Below are positions 1 through 7,630 of a stretch of 17,179 nt of DNA, piece by piece. A program made the translations under genes and the position numbers. Origin of the DNA: an uncultured Traorella sp. (GTDB lineage Bacteria; Bacillota_I; Bacilli_A; Erysipelotrichales; Erysipelotrichaceae); contig CAMEIZ010000017.1 in the NCBI GenBank assembly GCA_945919165.1, forward strand, positions 1 through 17,179, in the 5' to 3' direction. The notes under the pieces are model-generated. The model saw only the letters and a program-made list of their open reading frames with translations. It did not search any database and was not told the origin of the DNA. Every line of letters starts with the position of its first letter. The first letter of the stretch is position 1.

Positions 1-1015
1 AACTAGTGCCACCGCAAATGAAATGAAAGCGTGTCTAGCCAACTATAAAATCATTCCTACCGGTATCAAGCATGGCACATTAACCATCATCCATCATCAT
101 CACCATGTTGAAATCACAACCTTTCGAATTGATCAGTATTATTCCGATCATCGCCATCCTGTGATTTCCTTTACAAATTCACTCAAAGAAGATTTGAAAC
201 GACGTGATTTTACCATCAACGCTCTTGCTTGTGATGAAAAAATGAATCTGATCGATGAACAACACGGCTTATCCGATCTCAACGATCATCTCATACGCTG
301 TGTTGGTGATCCCATGCAGCGCTTTCAAGAAGATGCTCTTCGAATCATGCGAGCTGTTCGCTTGGCTCATCAGCTGCAATTTCAAATTGAAAAAGAAACC
401 CATCAGGCCATTTTAAAACAGGCCCATCTTCTAAAGTTTATTTCCATCGAACGTAAAGTGGAAGAGCTTTTCAAGATGCTGGAATGTCCCTATCCCAATG
501 CCCTTGAGTTATTAGAAAGCTATTCTCTTTTAGAATATTTTGGACTTGTGTATGATTCAAAAGCGAATGAAATGATTCCGCAGCTTTTGGATTTAGAATG
601 TCGTTTGTCATGTTTATTTCAAAATGAAGCACAGGTACATAAAATCATGAAAAGCTGGCATTGTTCAAAAAAACTGATTCAACGAGTTTCTTTTCTTGTA
701 CAAACAAAAAACACAAAACTGACGAATGATCCTTATACTCTTAGAAAACTGTTATTTTCTTGTAACAATCAAACTGATCTGGTGAAAAAAAGTCTTCTTA
801 TACAGCATCTGGATACCGATCTTTTGGATCATATGGTGTCTAAGCATGATTTTTTCACTCAATTAGCTGTAAACGGCTATGACTGTCAGCATTTAGGCAT
901 CAGCAAAAATCAAATCAAAACCGTATTAGCGGATTGCATTGATTATGTCCTGCATGATCTTAAACGGAATCAAAAGGATCATCTGATCCACTATATCAAA
1001 ACAAGATGGCTTTAG
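1..1015 (+). CDS. cca: CCA tRNA nucleotidyltransferase, 3' part (5' end outside window)
   Basis: Class II nucleotidyltransferase that adds or repairs the 3' CCA of tRNAs in the cytoplasm. The frame is open from base 2 and reads TSATANEMK before the first ATG (base 23), which resembles the catalytic-domain TSAT segment of bacterial CCA enzymes, so the gene starts upstream of the window and ATG 23 is internal. Seen: IPTGIKHGTLT followed by VEITTFR; the RRDFTINALA motif near bases 200-229; and DPMQRFQEDALRIMRAVRLA near bases 308-367, which contains the EDxxR nucleotide-selection motif. The helical neck, body and tail regions follow to a TAG stop. A run of five His codons (bases 92-106) sits between two conserved strands and is just a local sequence quirk. 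The stop codon lies inside the terminator hairpin shared with the convergent fakA. Poly(A) polymerase of the same superfamily is the main alternative, but CCA enzyme is the usual Firmicute function. Confidence 0.93.
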   Translation, partial: TSATANEMKACLANYKIIPTGIKHGTLTIIHHHHHVEITTFRIDQYYSDHRHPVISFTNSLKEDLKRRDFTINALACDEKMNLIDEQHGLSDLNDHLIRCVGDPMQRFQEDALRIMRAVRLAHQLQFQIEKETHQAILKQAHLLKFISIERKVEELFKMLECPYPNALELLESYSLLEYFGLVYDSKANEMIPQLLDLECRLSCLFQNEAQVHKIMKSWHCSKKLIQRVSFLVQTKNTKLTNDPYTLRKLLFSCNNQTDLVKKSLLIQHLDTDLLDHMVSKHDFFTQLAVNGYDCQHLGISKNQIKTVLADCIDYVLHDLKRNQKDHLIHYIKTRWL

Positions 1016-1024
1016 CCATCTTGT
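1001..1024. terminator. Bidirectional intrinsic terminator between cca and fakA
   Basis: Ten-base-pair stem ACAAGATGGC / GCCATCTTGT with a four-base loop (TTTA). It is followed by TTTATT on the + strand, and on the - strand the stem ends in a TTTT run. It sits exactly between the convergent cca (stop inside the loop and stem, 1013-1015) and fakA (stop 1025-1027), so it can serve both genes. Confidence 0.85.
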
Positions 1025-2653
1025 TTATTCAACACTGATAATAAAAGAGTAAACTGGCTGACCGCCATCCACTACTTCAAGTTCAACATGAGGGAATGTG
1101 GCATCCACATAATCTTCAATCACACTTACTTCAGCATCACTGACATCTTCACCGACAAACAAGGTAATCAGTTCGCTTTCCTCATCAATCATCTGAGAAA
1201 GCAATACTTTGGTAGTTTCCAGTTTGTCAGGAAGTGAAACGGTAATGGCTTTTTCATGAATTCCCATAAAATCATTGGCTTTGATTTCCATTCCTTCATA
1301 GGTCGTATCTTTAATGGCAAATGTCACCTGTCCGGTTTGAACATGTTCCACAGCAGCCATCATATTCTCACGATTTGTTTCAGCATCCACTTCAGGATTA
1401 AAGTTAATTAAAGCAGCATACCCCTGTGGAATTGATTTTGTCGGTAAGACAATCACTTCTACCTGATCAGCATCACAGATGCTTTCTGCCTGCTGAGCAG
1501 CCAAAATAATATTTGAATTATTCGGCAAAACAAATACATGGGCAGCATTGCACTGATTAATGGCAGCTACAAAGTCTTCAGTTGAAGGATTCATCGTCTG
1601 ACCGCCGCTGATTACGATATCAGCACGCAGTTCTTTAAAAGTTTCGCTTAATCCATCTCCGGCTGCAACCGCAATTACGGCATATTCCTTTTCAGGATGA
1701 TCTTTGAATTCATTTTTGGCATTCACCACGATGTTTTCATGCTGAACGGACATATTCTCGATTTTTAATTTCAAGAATTCACCATACCGCTGTCCAAGAT
1801 TTAATGCATCACCAGGAGTCAGCGTATGAACATGCACCTTGACGATATCCTCATCCTGAACAACAACTAAAGAGTTTCCAATACGTGACAAGGAATCTTT
1901 CAGGGCATCTTCTTTAAATGTTTTCATGCCGGATTCACTTAACTGAATAATAAATTCAGTACAATATCCAAATTCTTCACTTTCAACACTTACCTGAGCA
2001 CCACTCCCGCTTTCTGCTTCGCTCTTAACCAGTATTTCACCTTTTAAGGCCATTTCAAAGCCCTGAAGCACACATAAAAGACCAGCTCCGCCACTGTCCA
2101 CAACGCCAACTTCCTTTAAGACAGGAAGCAGTTCAGGTGTTCTTTTTAATGATTCATCAGCTTCTTTGACAAGATATTCAATGACTTCCAAAGGTGTAAC
2201 TTCTTCTTTACCATTGACATAGGCCATCGTATAATCCGCTGCTTCACGAATCACCGTTAAAATCGTTCCCTCAACCGGACGCATAACAGCTTTATAAGCT
2301 ACTCGTGAACCATTTACAAACGCATTGGCCAAATCCATAGCGTCAATATCTTCTTTACCATCCAATGACTGATACAGCCCTCTGAAAATCTGAGAAAGGA
2401 TGACACCTGAGTTCCCTCTGGCCCCCATTAACAAGCCCTTGCTTAATCGTTTGGCAATTTCATCCACGCGATTTGATGAACAAGCTAAGGCATCTTTCAC
2501 ACCGGCTGAAAAAGTCATCGACATATTTGTTCCGGTATCTCCATCCGGAACCGGAAAAACATTCAGAGCATCAATATCTGTATAATGATTACTCAGATTG
2601 ATTGCTCCGTTTTCAATCATTGTTTTAAATAAACTCGCATCAATTCTAGTCAT
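1025..2653 (-). CDS. fakA: Fatty acid kinase subunit A-like protein (DAK2/DegV-partner, YloV family)
   Basis: ATP-binding subunit of the fatty acid kinase that phosphorylates FakB(DegV)-bound fatty acids to acyl phosphates for phospholipid synthesis; cytosolic. The 542 residues match the usual length. The N-terminal DhaL-like (DAK2) domain shows PVPDGDTGTN at 34-43 (metal-binding Asp37 and Asp39), GARGNSGV at 77-84, PVEGTILTV at 126-134 and GVVDSGGAGL at 183-192. The second half corresponds to the linker and C-terminal domain of the YloV family. ATG 2653 is preceded by AGGTGG, which overlaps the TAG stop of yloU seven bases upstream, so the two genes are probably translated from one mRNA. The yloU-yloV order is as in Bacillus. 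No fakB/degV gene is in the window. The family call is firm; FakA activity is inferred from homology. Confidence 0.93.
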   Translation of the reverse strand: MTRIDASLFKTMIENGAINLSNHYTDIDALNVFPVPDGDTGTNMSMTFSAGVKDALACSSNRVDEIAKRLSKGLLMGARGNSGVILSQIFRGLYQSLDGKEDIDAMDLANAFVNGSRVAYKAVMRPVEGTILTVIREAADYTMAYVNGKEEVTPLEVIEYLVKEADESLKRTPELLPVLKEVGVVDSGGAGLLCVLQGFEMALKGEILVKSEAESGSGAQVSVESEEFGYCTEFIIQLSESGMKTFKEDALKDSLSRIGNSLVVVQDEDIVKVHVHTLTPGDALNLGQRYGEFLKLKIENMSVQHENIVVNAKNEFKDHPEKEYAVIAVAAGDGLSETFKELRADIVISGGQTMNPSTEDFVAAINQCNAAHVFVLPNNSNIILAAQQAESICDADQVEVIVLPTKSIPQGYAALINFNPEVDAETNRENMMAAVEHVQTGQVTFAIKDTTYEGMEIKANDFMGIHEKAITVSLPDKLETTKVLLSQMIDEESELITLFVGEDVSDAEVSVIEDYVDATFPHVELEVVDGGQPVYSFIISVE

Positions 2654-2660
2654 ACGCCAC

Positions 2661-3020
2661 CTACTTGATCATTTTGACACCTTGAACAAAGATGTTGATA
2701 TTACCAAATTCAAGTTCCAATGATTTTTCTAACACATATTTAACTTTCTTTTGTACTTCATGGACAACCTCACTGATTTTTACTCCATGACTGACAATAA
2801 TATATAGATCTAAATCAAGTTTTCCTTCATTTTCCTTTACGATGACACCTTTTGAATAGTTTTCTTTTTTCAGGATTTCAGCTAAACCATCCTGAAAAAC
2901 CTTCTGACTTGCCATACCCACAACACCGTAGCATTCGCTTACTACTCCGCCGGCTAAATTAGCAATTGCGTCAATCGAAATATTGATATTCCCGTACTGA
3001 GTACTTTTTGAAATTGACAT
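2661..3020 (-). CDS. yloU: Asp23/Gls24 family envelope stress protein (YloU)
   Basis: Small (119 residues) Asp23/Gls24-type protein. Seen: YGNINISIDAIANLAGGVV near 9-27, the ECYGVVGMAS segment near 29-38, a DLDLYIIVSHGVKI strand region and a C-terminal NIFVQGVKM segment, all typical of the family. Some Asp23/Gls24 members act in cell-envelope homeostasis on the cytoplasmic face of the membrane; YloU's own biochemical role is not established. ATG 3020 was chosen because GGAGG lies seven bases upstream; the open frame continues 12 codons further up, but that part overlaps the promoter and has no Shine-Dalgarno. The gene is co-transcribed with fakA from the promoter at 3045-3073. Confidence 0.88.
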   Translation of the reverse strand: MSISKSTQYGNINISIDAIANLAGGVVSECYGVVGMASQKVFQDGLAEILKKENYSKGVIVKENEGKLDLDLYIIVSHGVKISEVVHEVQKKVKYVLEKSLELEFGNINIFVQGVKMIK

Positions 3021-3044
3021 AATAATTCCTCCGTGATCTATCTT

Positions 3045-3073
3045 ATTATAAACCATTTATTCGCTAAAGGCAA
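3045..3073 (-). promoter_or_regulatory. SigA-type promoter for yloU-fakA
   Basis: On the - strand TTGCCT (3068-3073), 17 bases, then TATAAT (3045-3050), about 25 bases before the yloU start. It lies just downstream of the ftsQ stop, so yloU-fakA can be expressed independently of the division genes upstream. Confidence 0.6.
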
Positions 3074-3075
3074 TT

Positions 3076-3846
3076 TTACTCGTGAATTTCTGCATTTTCT
3101 GTCTTGGTACAGTCAATGGATTGCTTGATAATATTGCCGCTGATCGCATCCATAAACAAACAGACATGGGTACCTTTCAGCTGAGGCAGAATCTTCTTAT
3201 ACTGATTGATCAGTTCCACCCCTTCATAGCTGGCACTCACACGATTTCCATCATTCATGATCAGCATGACCATATTGGCATCATAGCTTTCAGAATGAGG
3301 CAGAATCTCACTGATTAAAGAAAGCACATCTGCATCCACATTTTTAAAAGCCTCTTCTAAGGAAGCCAGCTGATCATCACGAAACAAACCAATACGAGGC
3401 ATGCTTTCAAACCGTACATCACTTACACTTTGGACACCTTTTCCCTGTATGAGCACACTTTGAGGCTGATCTTGCAGATAACCAATCACTTTTTCTTCTT
3501 CGACAGTAATCACAAAACCTTGTTGCAAATCTTTGTGCATATGAGCATTTTTAATCAAAGGTTCTTTTTTTAACTGATAATCAACCCAGAAACGAAAAGT
3601 CAAAAAATAATTAGACTGATAGCTTAATCCTGCTTTTTCAAGAATCTGTTCATCTGAATAATAGGTATTATTCAAAACAGTCAGAGACTTTACTTTTGAC
3701 ATGTCACTCATCATATAAAAAACAAGCAGGCAAAGAAAACATAACAGAAAGACTGTTTTCACAATCTTTCGATTTCTTTTCTTTCTTTTTTTCTTTTGAG
3801 CGTTTGAGAGCAGTTTCTCTTCAATGCTTACGAATTCTTCTTCCAA
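3076..3846 (-). CDS. ftsQ: Cell division protein FtsQ/DivIB
   Basis: Bitopic membrane protein of the divisome. A cytoplasmic N-terminus rich in Lys/Arg (KKKRKKRNRK) is followed by one membrane helix (about 18 hydrophobic residues, VFLLCFLCLLVFYMM), then an extracellular POTRA-like domain beginning with KVKSLTVLNNTYYSDEQIL and a beta domain containing IGYLQDQPQSVLI and a GVELINQYKKILPQLKG segment. The length, about 256 residues, is normal for DivIB. The frame can begin at GTG 3855, but the best Shine-Dalgarno (GGAG) is eight bases before TTG 3846, so TTG is preferred; either way the start overlaps the end of murB, suggesting translational coupling. In many Firmicutes ftsA and ftsZ follow ftsQ, but here yloU-fakA does. 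Confidence 0.88.
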   Translation of the reverse strand: MEEEFVSIEEKLLSNAQKKKRKKRNRKIVKTVFLLCFLCLLVFYMMSDMSKVKSLTVLNNTYYSDEQILEKAGLSYQSNYFLTFRFWVDYQLKKEPLIKNAHMHKDLQQGFVITVEEEKVIGYLQDQPQSVLIQGKGVQSVSDVRFESMPRIGLFRDDQLASLEEAFKNVDADVLSLISEILPHSESYDANMVMLIMNDGNRVSASYEGVELINQYKKILPQLKGTHVCLFMDAISGNIIKQSIDCTKTENAEIHE

Positions 3847-4712
3847 TTGAAACACTCCACTTCGGTTTTCAGTTCAATACCGAATTTTTCTTTTACTGTA
3901 CACTGAATTAATTCAATCAAATCAAGAATGTCCTGAGCTTTCGCATGATCCTCATTTACAATAAAATTGGCATGTTTACAAGAAACCATAGCGCCATTGA
4001 TTCTTTTTCCTCTCAAACCACTCTCTTCAATATAATGCCAGGCAGGATGATCATCAGGATTCTTAAATACACTTCCGGCTGAAGGCTTATCCAAAGGCTG
4101 TGAAGCCATTCGGCGAGCTCTTCTTGAATCCATGATATCTTTGATTTCCTGAGGATCTTTTTCAGTTAGATGAAAACGAACCGCTAATATGATCCAATCT
4201 GGATGTTTTTTAAAAATACTGGTACGATAGGCAAATTCACATTCATCAGCTTTCATCCAGACCCATACAGCATCTAATATATCTTTGATTTCACATTTAT
4301 AAGCGCCGGCATTCATATAAACAGCACCGCCGATCGTACCCGGAATACCACTGGCAAATTCCAATCCGCTAAGACCTCTTTTCATAGCCTCATAAGCCAA
4401 ATAAATAATACTGCCTCCGGCATAGGCACTGACATAGTTTTTTTCAAACACCACTTCATCAAAATAACGATCCAGGCAAATCACAACGCCATCATAATCA
4501 TCATCACTTGCCAACAGGTTACTGCCCTTCCCGATAATTTTATAATCCAATTCATTTTCTTTGATAAAATTCAATAAGCTCATCAAATGCACTTCATTTT
4601 TCGGATAAACAAAATACTTGGCTTTTCCGCCAACCTTTAAGGTTGTATGCTGTAAAAGCGGTTCATTTACTAACACATCACCAAATTGTTCTAATTCATT
4701 CAAATATTCCAT
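3828..4712 (-). CDS. murB: UDP-N-acetylmuramate dehydrogenase (UDP-N-acetylenolpyruvoylglucosamine reductase) MurB
   Basis: FAD enzyme reducing UDP-GlcNAc-enolpyruvate to UDP-MurNAc with NADPH, the second committed step of peptidoglycan precursor synthesis in the cytosol. Seen: TTLKVGGKA (23-31), GKGSNLLASD (61-70) and GIPGTIGGAVYMNAGAY (122-138) in the FAD-binding part; YRTS with Arg163; SAGSVFKNP (211-219) carrying the probable proton-donor Ser214; and LKTEVE near the end with Glu284. The lack of the extra Tyr-loop insertion and the 294-residue length fit type II MurB of Gram-positives. The ATG shares its A with the TAA of murG (TAATG), with GAGG seven bases upstream; the 3' end overlaps ftsQ. 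Part of a coupled murG-murB-ftsQ unit. Confidence 0.96.
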   Translation of the reverse strand: MEYLNELEQFGDVLVNEPLLQHTTLKVGGKAKYFVYPKNEVHLMSLLNFIKENELDYKIIGKGSNLLASDDDYDGVVICLDRYFDEVVFEKNYVSAYAGGSIIYLAYEAMKRGLSGLEFASGIPGTIGGAVYMNAGAYKCEIKDILDAVWVWMKADECEFAYRTSIFKKHPDWIILAVRFHLTEKDPQEIKDIMDSRRARRMASQPLDKPSAGSVFKNPDDHPAWHYIEESGLRGKRINGAMVSCKHANFIVNEDHAKAQDILDLIELIQCTVKEKFGIELKTEVECFNWKKNS

Positions 4713-5791
4713 TACTTTTCCTCACACAATTCTTCCATCCAGTCCAGCATGTCATCCACTGCATTCACAAAGCCTGCTTTTCTGGCATTTTCTTTCATTT
4801 CTTCTTTCAGTTTTGTATTCTTCATAATACGTGATACCTTTTCAAACAGCGTATCTGCATTCAGATCCTTTTCCTCAATCATGAAAGCACATTTTTTCTC
4901 TACCAGAACACTGGCATTGTAAAACTGATGATTCATGGCAACATATGGAGAAGGAATCAAAATGCTCGGAATACCAAAGGCTGTAATCTCCGCCGCTGTG
5001 GTAGCTCCCGCACGGCAAATAATACAATCCACCTTTTCAAGCAGAGCTGTCTGATTCACGTATTCTACAACTCTGATATTATCCTGATGCATTTTTGCAC
5101 TGATCTTTTCATAATTTCCCTTACCGCAGACAAAAAGAATCTGATTGCTTTTGTCAATTTTCGGTAAAGCTTGAATCATGGCTTCATTGACACTGGTAGA
5201 TCCCAAGCTGCCCATCACAACCAGAATCAGCGGTTTATTTTTATCTAAACCCAATGTGTCATAATACTTCTGATCAAATGGTTTTTCCTTGACGACACTC
5301 GCTCTGGGATTTCCCAAAAGACGTGTTTTGCTGGCATCACATTCTTCAAAACACTTTTCATAACAGATGACAATGGCATCCGCCACTTTCATACAAAGCT
5401 TATTTGCTGTACCCACGATTGAATTCTGTTCATGAATCATGACTTTTACACCCTTTGTATGAGCTGCCAGCATCACCGGAGCTGATACATAACCGCCAAA
5501 ACCTACCGCAATATCCGGTTGAAATTGACTGACGATTTTTAATGCTTTGCCATACGCTATTCCCATCAAAGCAATAGCCTTCGCTTTATCAAGCACATTG
5601 CCGACAAGTCCGCTGGCATTCAATCCTATAAATCTATATCCATGTGCAGGAATCTCTTTTGATTCCATACGATCTGCATTTCCTACAAACAGAATTTCAC
5701 AGTCTTTCCATCTTTTCATCGCTGCATCTGCTAACGCAAGTGCCGGATAAATATGTCCGCCTGTGCCTCCTGTCGCGATAAGTATTCTCAT
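4712..5791 (-). CDS. murG: Undecaprenyl-PP-MurNAc-pentapeptide GlcNAc transferase MurG
   Basis: GT28 glycosyltransferase that turns lipid I into lipid II at the inner face of the membrane. With the start chosen here it has 359 residues, normal for MurG. Seen: the N-terminal G-loop GGTGGHIYPALAL (8-20), GFGGYVSAPVMLAA, HEQNSIVGTANK, the second G-loop VMGSLGSTSVNEA, and the UDP-GlcNAc-binding CRAGATTAAEI segment followed by PSPYVAMNHQ. ATG 5791 is preferred over GTG 5800 because GTG 5800 is part of the Shine-Dalgarno (GAGGTG, six bases before the ATG). First gene of murG-murB-ftsQ; a promoter candidate lies at 5812-5840. Confidence 0.96.
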   Translation of the reverse strand: MRILIATGGTGGHIYPALALADAAMKRWKDCEILFVGNADRMESKEIPAHGYRFIGLNASGLVGNVLDKAKAIALMGIAYGKALKIVSQFQPDIAVGFGGYVSAPVMLAAHTKGVKVMIHEQNSIVGTANKLCMKVADAIVICYEKCFEECDASKTRLLGNPRASVVKEKPFDQKYYDTLGLDKNKPLILVVMGSLGSTSVNEAMIQALPKIDKSNQILFVCGKGNYEKISAKMHQDNIRVVEYVNQTALLEKVDCIICRAGATTAAEITAFGIPSILIPSPYVAMNHQFYNASVLVEKKCAFMIEEKDLNADTLFEKVSRIMKNTKLKEEMKENARKAGFVNAVDDMLDWMEELCEEK

Positions 5792-5811
5792 GAAAAACAC
5801 CTCTGTTTCAC

Positions 5812-5840
5812 ATTATATCATGATTCATTTTGTTTTTGAA
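5812..5840 (-). promoter_or_regulatory. Candidate promoter for murG-murB-ftsQ
   Basis: On the - strand TTCAAA (5835-5840), 17 bases, TATAAT (5812-5817). The -10 is perfect and the -35 matches four of six. The -35 is one half of a perfect 12-bp palindrome TTTGAATTCAAA (5835-5846). The predicted 5' leader would be very short (about 14 bases). The rest of the 172-bp gap (5792-5963) is very AT-rich; no clear terminator for ftsW was found there. Confidence 0.4.
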
Positions 5841-5963
5841 TTCAAATTTCAATTGAGAAAACAAATTCCTTCACACTCAAATAAACACAATAAAAAAAAC
5901 ATGATAAATATGATCAAAATAAGAAAGGATTCAATAAATTTAATTATTAGAAAAAAGAACCAA

Positions 5964-7052
5964 TCAATCATGATTCATATGATCAAATCCACGAATAAAT
6001 CCAAGCATCGTCAAAACTACGACAAGTGAACTTCCCCCATATGAAAAAAGCGGCAGTGTAATGCCGGTTATGGGTAAAACCCCCACAACTACTCCAAGAT
6101 TAATGGCTACCTGAATCGCAAATAACGATATAATACCAACGCCAACATAACCTTCAAAAGAAGAAGAAGCTTTTTTTGAAATCATAATTCCATGATAAAT
6201 AATGGAAAAATACAAAACGATCAGTAAAACACCGCCTAATAAACCAAATTCCTCAGCATAGATCGAAAATATAAAATCAGTCTGCGGTTCAGGAAGATAA
6301 AATCGCTTTTGAATAGAAGCATTAAAACCTCTGCCAAGTAATCCTCCCGGTGCAATCGCATACAGCGACTGTATCATTTGAAAACCGCTTCCTAATGGAT
6401 CTTTCCAGGGATCTATAAAAGAAGTAATTCTTTCTAAGCGATAACTCGCTGACACAATCAAAAGAACCAAAGCAGCAATTGCCAACATTCCTCCGCGAAT
6501 AAAATAAGTCAAAGGACAACCGGCAACAAATACCATGACAACAATACAAGCCAGCATCACAATTCCGCTGCCAAAATCCGGCTGTATCATAATAAGACCA
6601 AATCCCACAAGCACAAGTAAAAGCAAGGGACCTAAATCTTTAAAAAAAGAATCAATTCTTTTCTTTTTCGACAAATAATGAGCACTTGTCAAAATCATCG
6701 CGAATTTTAAAAACTCTGAAGGCTGTATATAAAAACTGGCAATTTTAAACCAGCTTCGAGAACCATTTCTTTCCACACCAATTCCGGGAATTAAAACCAA
6801 TATCATTGAAATCAATGAGATAAGAAAAAATAAAGATTGATATTTTTCAATCTTTTTCAAATGTATTTTACCGGCTAATACATAACCAAGCATTCCTATA
6901 ACAGCAAATAGTATCTGTCGTTTTACAAAATAAGTAGAGTCTTGAAATTTAAATTTTGCCCACATGACTGAAGCGCTGTAAACTTCGATAATTCCAATCA
7001 GAGTTACAAGAAAAATGCATAATGTGAAAACAAAGCCATTTTTTTTGTTCAC
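5964..7052 (-). CDS. ftsW: SEDS-family peptidoglycan polymerase, probably FtsW
   Basis: Multi-pass membrane glycosyltransferase that polymerises lipid II at the septum with a partner class B PBP. The 362 residues contain about ten hydrophobic helices. Conserved SEDS motifs seen: RNGSRSWFKIASFYIQPSEF (95-114), QPDFGSG near 157-163, DPWKDPLGSGFQ (214-225) with the catalytic-type Asp in the large extracellular loop, GGLLGRGFNAS then LPEPQTDFIFS (253-263), and PITGITLPLFSYGGSS (327-342). The start is GTG 7052 with GAGG six bases upstream; a TATACT box lies just ahead but without a good -35. RodA and SpoVE share these motifs; the position directly before murG-murB-ftsQ favours FtsW. In standard dcw clusters mraY-murD precede this gene, but here an S26 peptidase and polysaccharide genes do. 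Confidence 0.88.
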   Translation of the reverse strand: MNKKNGFVFTLCIFLVTLIGIIEVYSASVMWAKFKFQDSTYFVKRQILFAVIGMLGYVLAGKIHLKKIEKYQSLFFLISLISMILVLIPGIGVERNGSRSWFKIASFYIQPSEFLKFAMILTSAHYLSKKKRIDSFFKDLGPLLLLVLVGFGLIMIQPDFGSGIVMLACIVVMVFVAGCPLTYFIRGGMLAIAALVLLIVSASYRLERITSFIDPWKDPLGSGFQMIQSLYAIAPGGLLGRGFNASIQKRFYLPEPQTDFIFSIYAEEFGLLGGVLLIVLYFSIIYHGIMISKKASSSFEGYVGVGIISLFAIQVAINLGVVVGVLPITGITLPLFSYGGSSLVVVLTMLGFIRGFDHMNHD

Positions 7053-7100
7053 ACTTCACCTCATCATTTAAGTATATTCTTCATTCGTGAGAACATGTTT

Positions 7101-7544
7101 CTAATGATGGAAAATAGCAACCATTTTGATAAAAAAAGGACGCAGCGGTATCATATGAATCCAGATTTTCTCAAAAAAGATCCACCAGAAATCATGAGCA
7201 TCTAAACTCTTTCCCTTACGGATGACTTTATGAATGATCCCAAAGACACAATCAGGATGAAGAGGTCCCTCAATTTCAGTCTGTGCATCACCAATTAAAT
7301 ATAGATTTCCCTCACGATCAAGATGATGAATACGATGCATGACATATTGACCATTCGGTCGGATATAAAATACCATATCACCGGAATGAAAAGGTTGATC
7401 AGGCTTTGATATGATGATAGTATCTCTTTTATGGCAGAGAAAAGGTGACATGGAACTGCCGGTGATCAGAAAGCTGACATCTTTTCCCTGTTGAATAATA
7501 TCCATTAATGCACTCATATATTCATGTATATCTATTTCTCTCAT
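7101..7544 (-). CDS. S24/S26-type serine peptidase, signal peptidase I-like (SipW/ER type) without N-terminal anchor
   Basis: A 147-residue protein with a signal-peptidase-like fold. Seen: GSSMSP (29-34) with the probable nucleophile Ser31; KRDTIIISKPDQPFHSGDMV as the following strand pair; YVMHRI (67-72) with His70 where SipW/ER-type enzymes use His rather than the Lys of typical bacterial SPase I; and LIGDAQTE (83-90) like the GDN box. No N-terminal membrane helix is present; the only hydrophobic stretch is a Trp/Phe-rich C-terminal segment near 119-145. The ATG has GAGG five bases upstream and its own -10 box. It follows the PF14907-type nucleotidyltransferase-fold gene, a pairing I recall from other Firmicutes but whose role I do not know. 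The substrate is unknown. Confidence 0.75.
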   Translation of the reverse strand: MREIDIHEYMSALMDIIQQGKDVSFLITGSSMSPFLCHKRDTIIISKPDQPFHSGDMVFYIRPNGQYVMHRIHHLDREGNLYLIGDAQTEIEGPLHPDCVFGIIHKVIRKGKSLDAHDFWWIFFEKIWIHMIPLRPFFIKMVAIFHH

Positions 7545-7572
7545 AATTGCCTCTAGTCTTTTAGATGGTTCT

Positions 7573-7601
7573 ATTATATCATTTCATTTTTATGAATTCT
7601 A
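7573..7601 (-). promoter_or_regulatory. Candidate promoter for the S26 peptidase gene
   Basis: On the - strand a perfect TATAAT (7573-7578) about 30 bases before the ATG, with a weak -35 TAGAAT (7596-7601) at 17-base spacing. It lies just downstream of the terminator at 7607-7630, so the peptidase, and possibly ftsW, would need it. Confidence 0.45.
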
Positions 7602-7606
7602 TATCT

Positions 7607-7630
7607 AAAAAAAAGCGGTTTTGTCCGCTT
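7607..7630 (-). terminator. Intrinsic terminator ending the polysaccharide operon
   Basis: On the - strand AAGCGG-ACAAAA-CCGCTT followed by a run of Ts (stem arms 7625-7630 and 7613-7618, T-run 7612 down to 7607). It overlaps the stop codon of the nucleotidyltransferase-fold gene (7629-7631). Confidence 0.8.

Noticed and set aside
92..106. Run of five His codons, resembling an affinity tag or metal-binding insertion
   Set aside because: It lies between conserved strands of the CCA enzyme (LTII and VEITTFR) and replaces a normally variable loop residue run; there is no sign of a vector or engineered sequence.
5841..5963. Small RNA or riboswitch in the gap between ftsW and murG
   Set aside because: The sequence is very AT-rich, with only weak 4-bp pairings and no recognisable aptamer or terminator structure.
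6322..6549. Open frame inside ftsW in another frame
   Set aside because: It is wholly within a well-conserved membrane protein, its translation is Cys- and Arg-rich and has no recognisable features.
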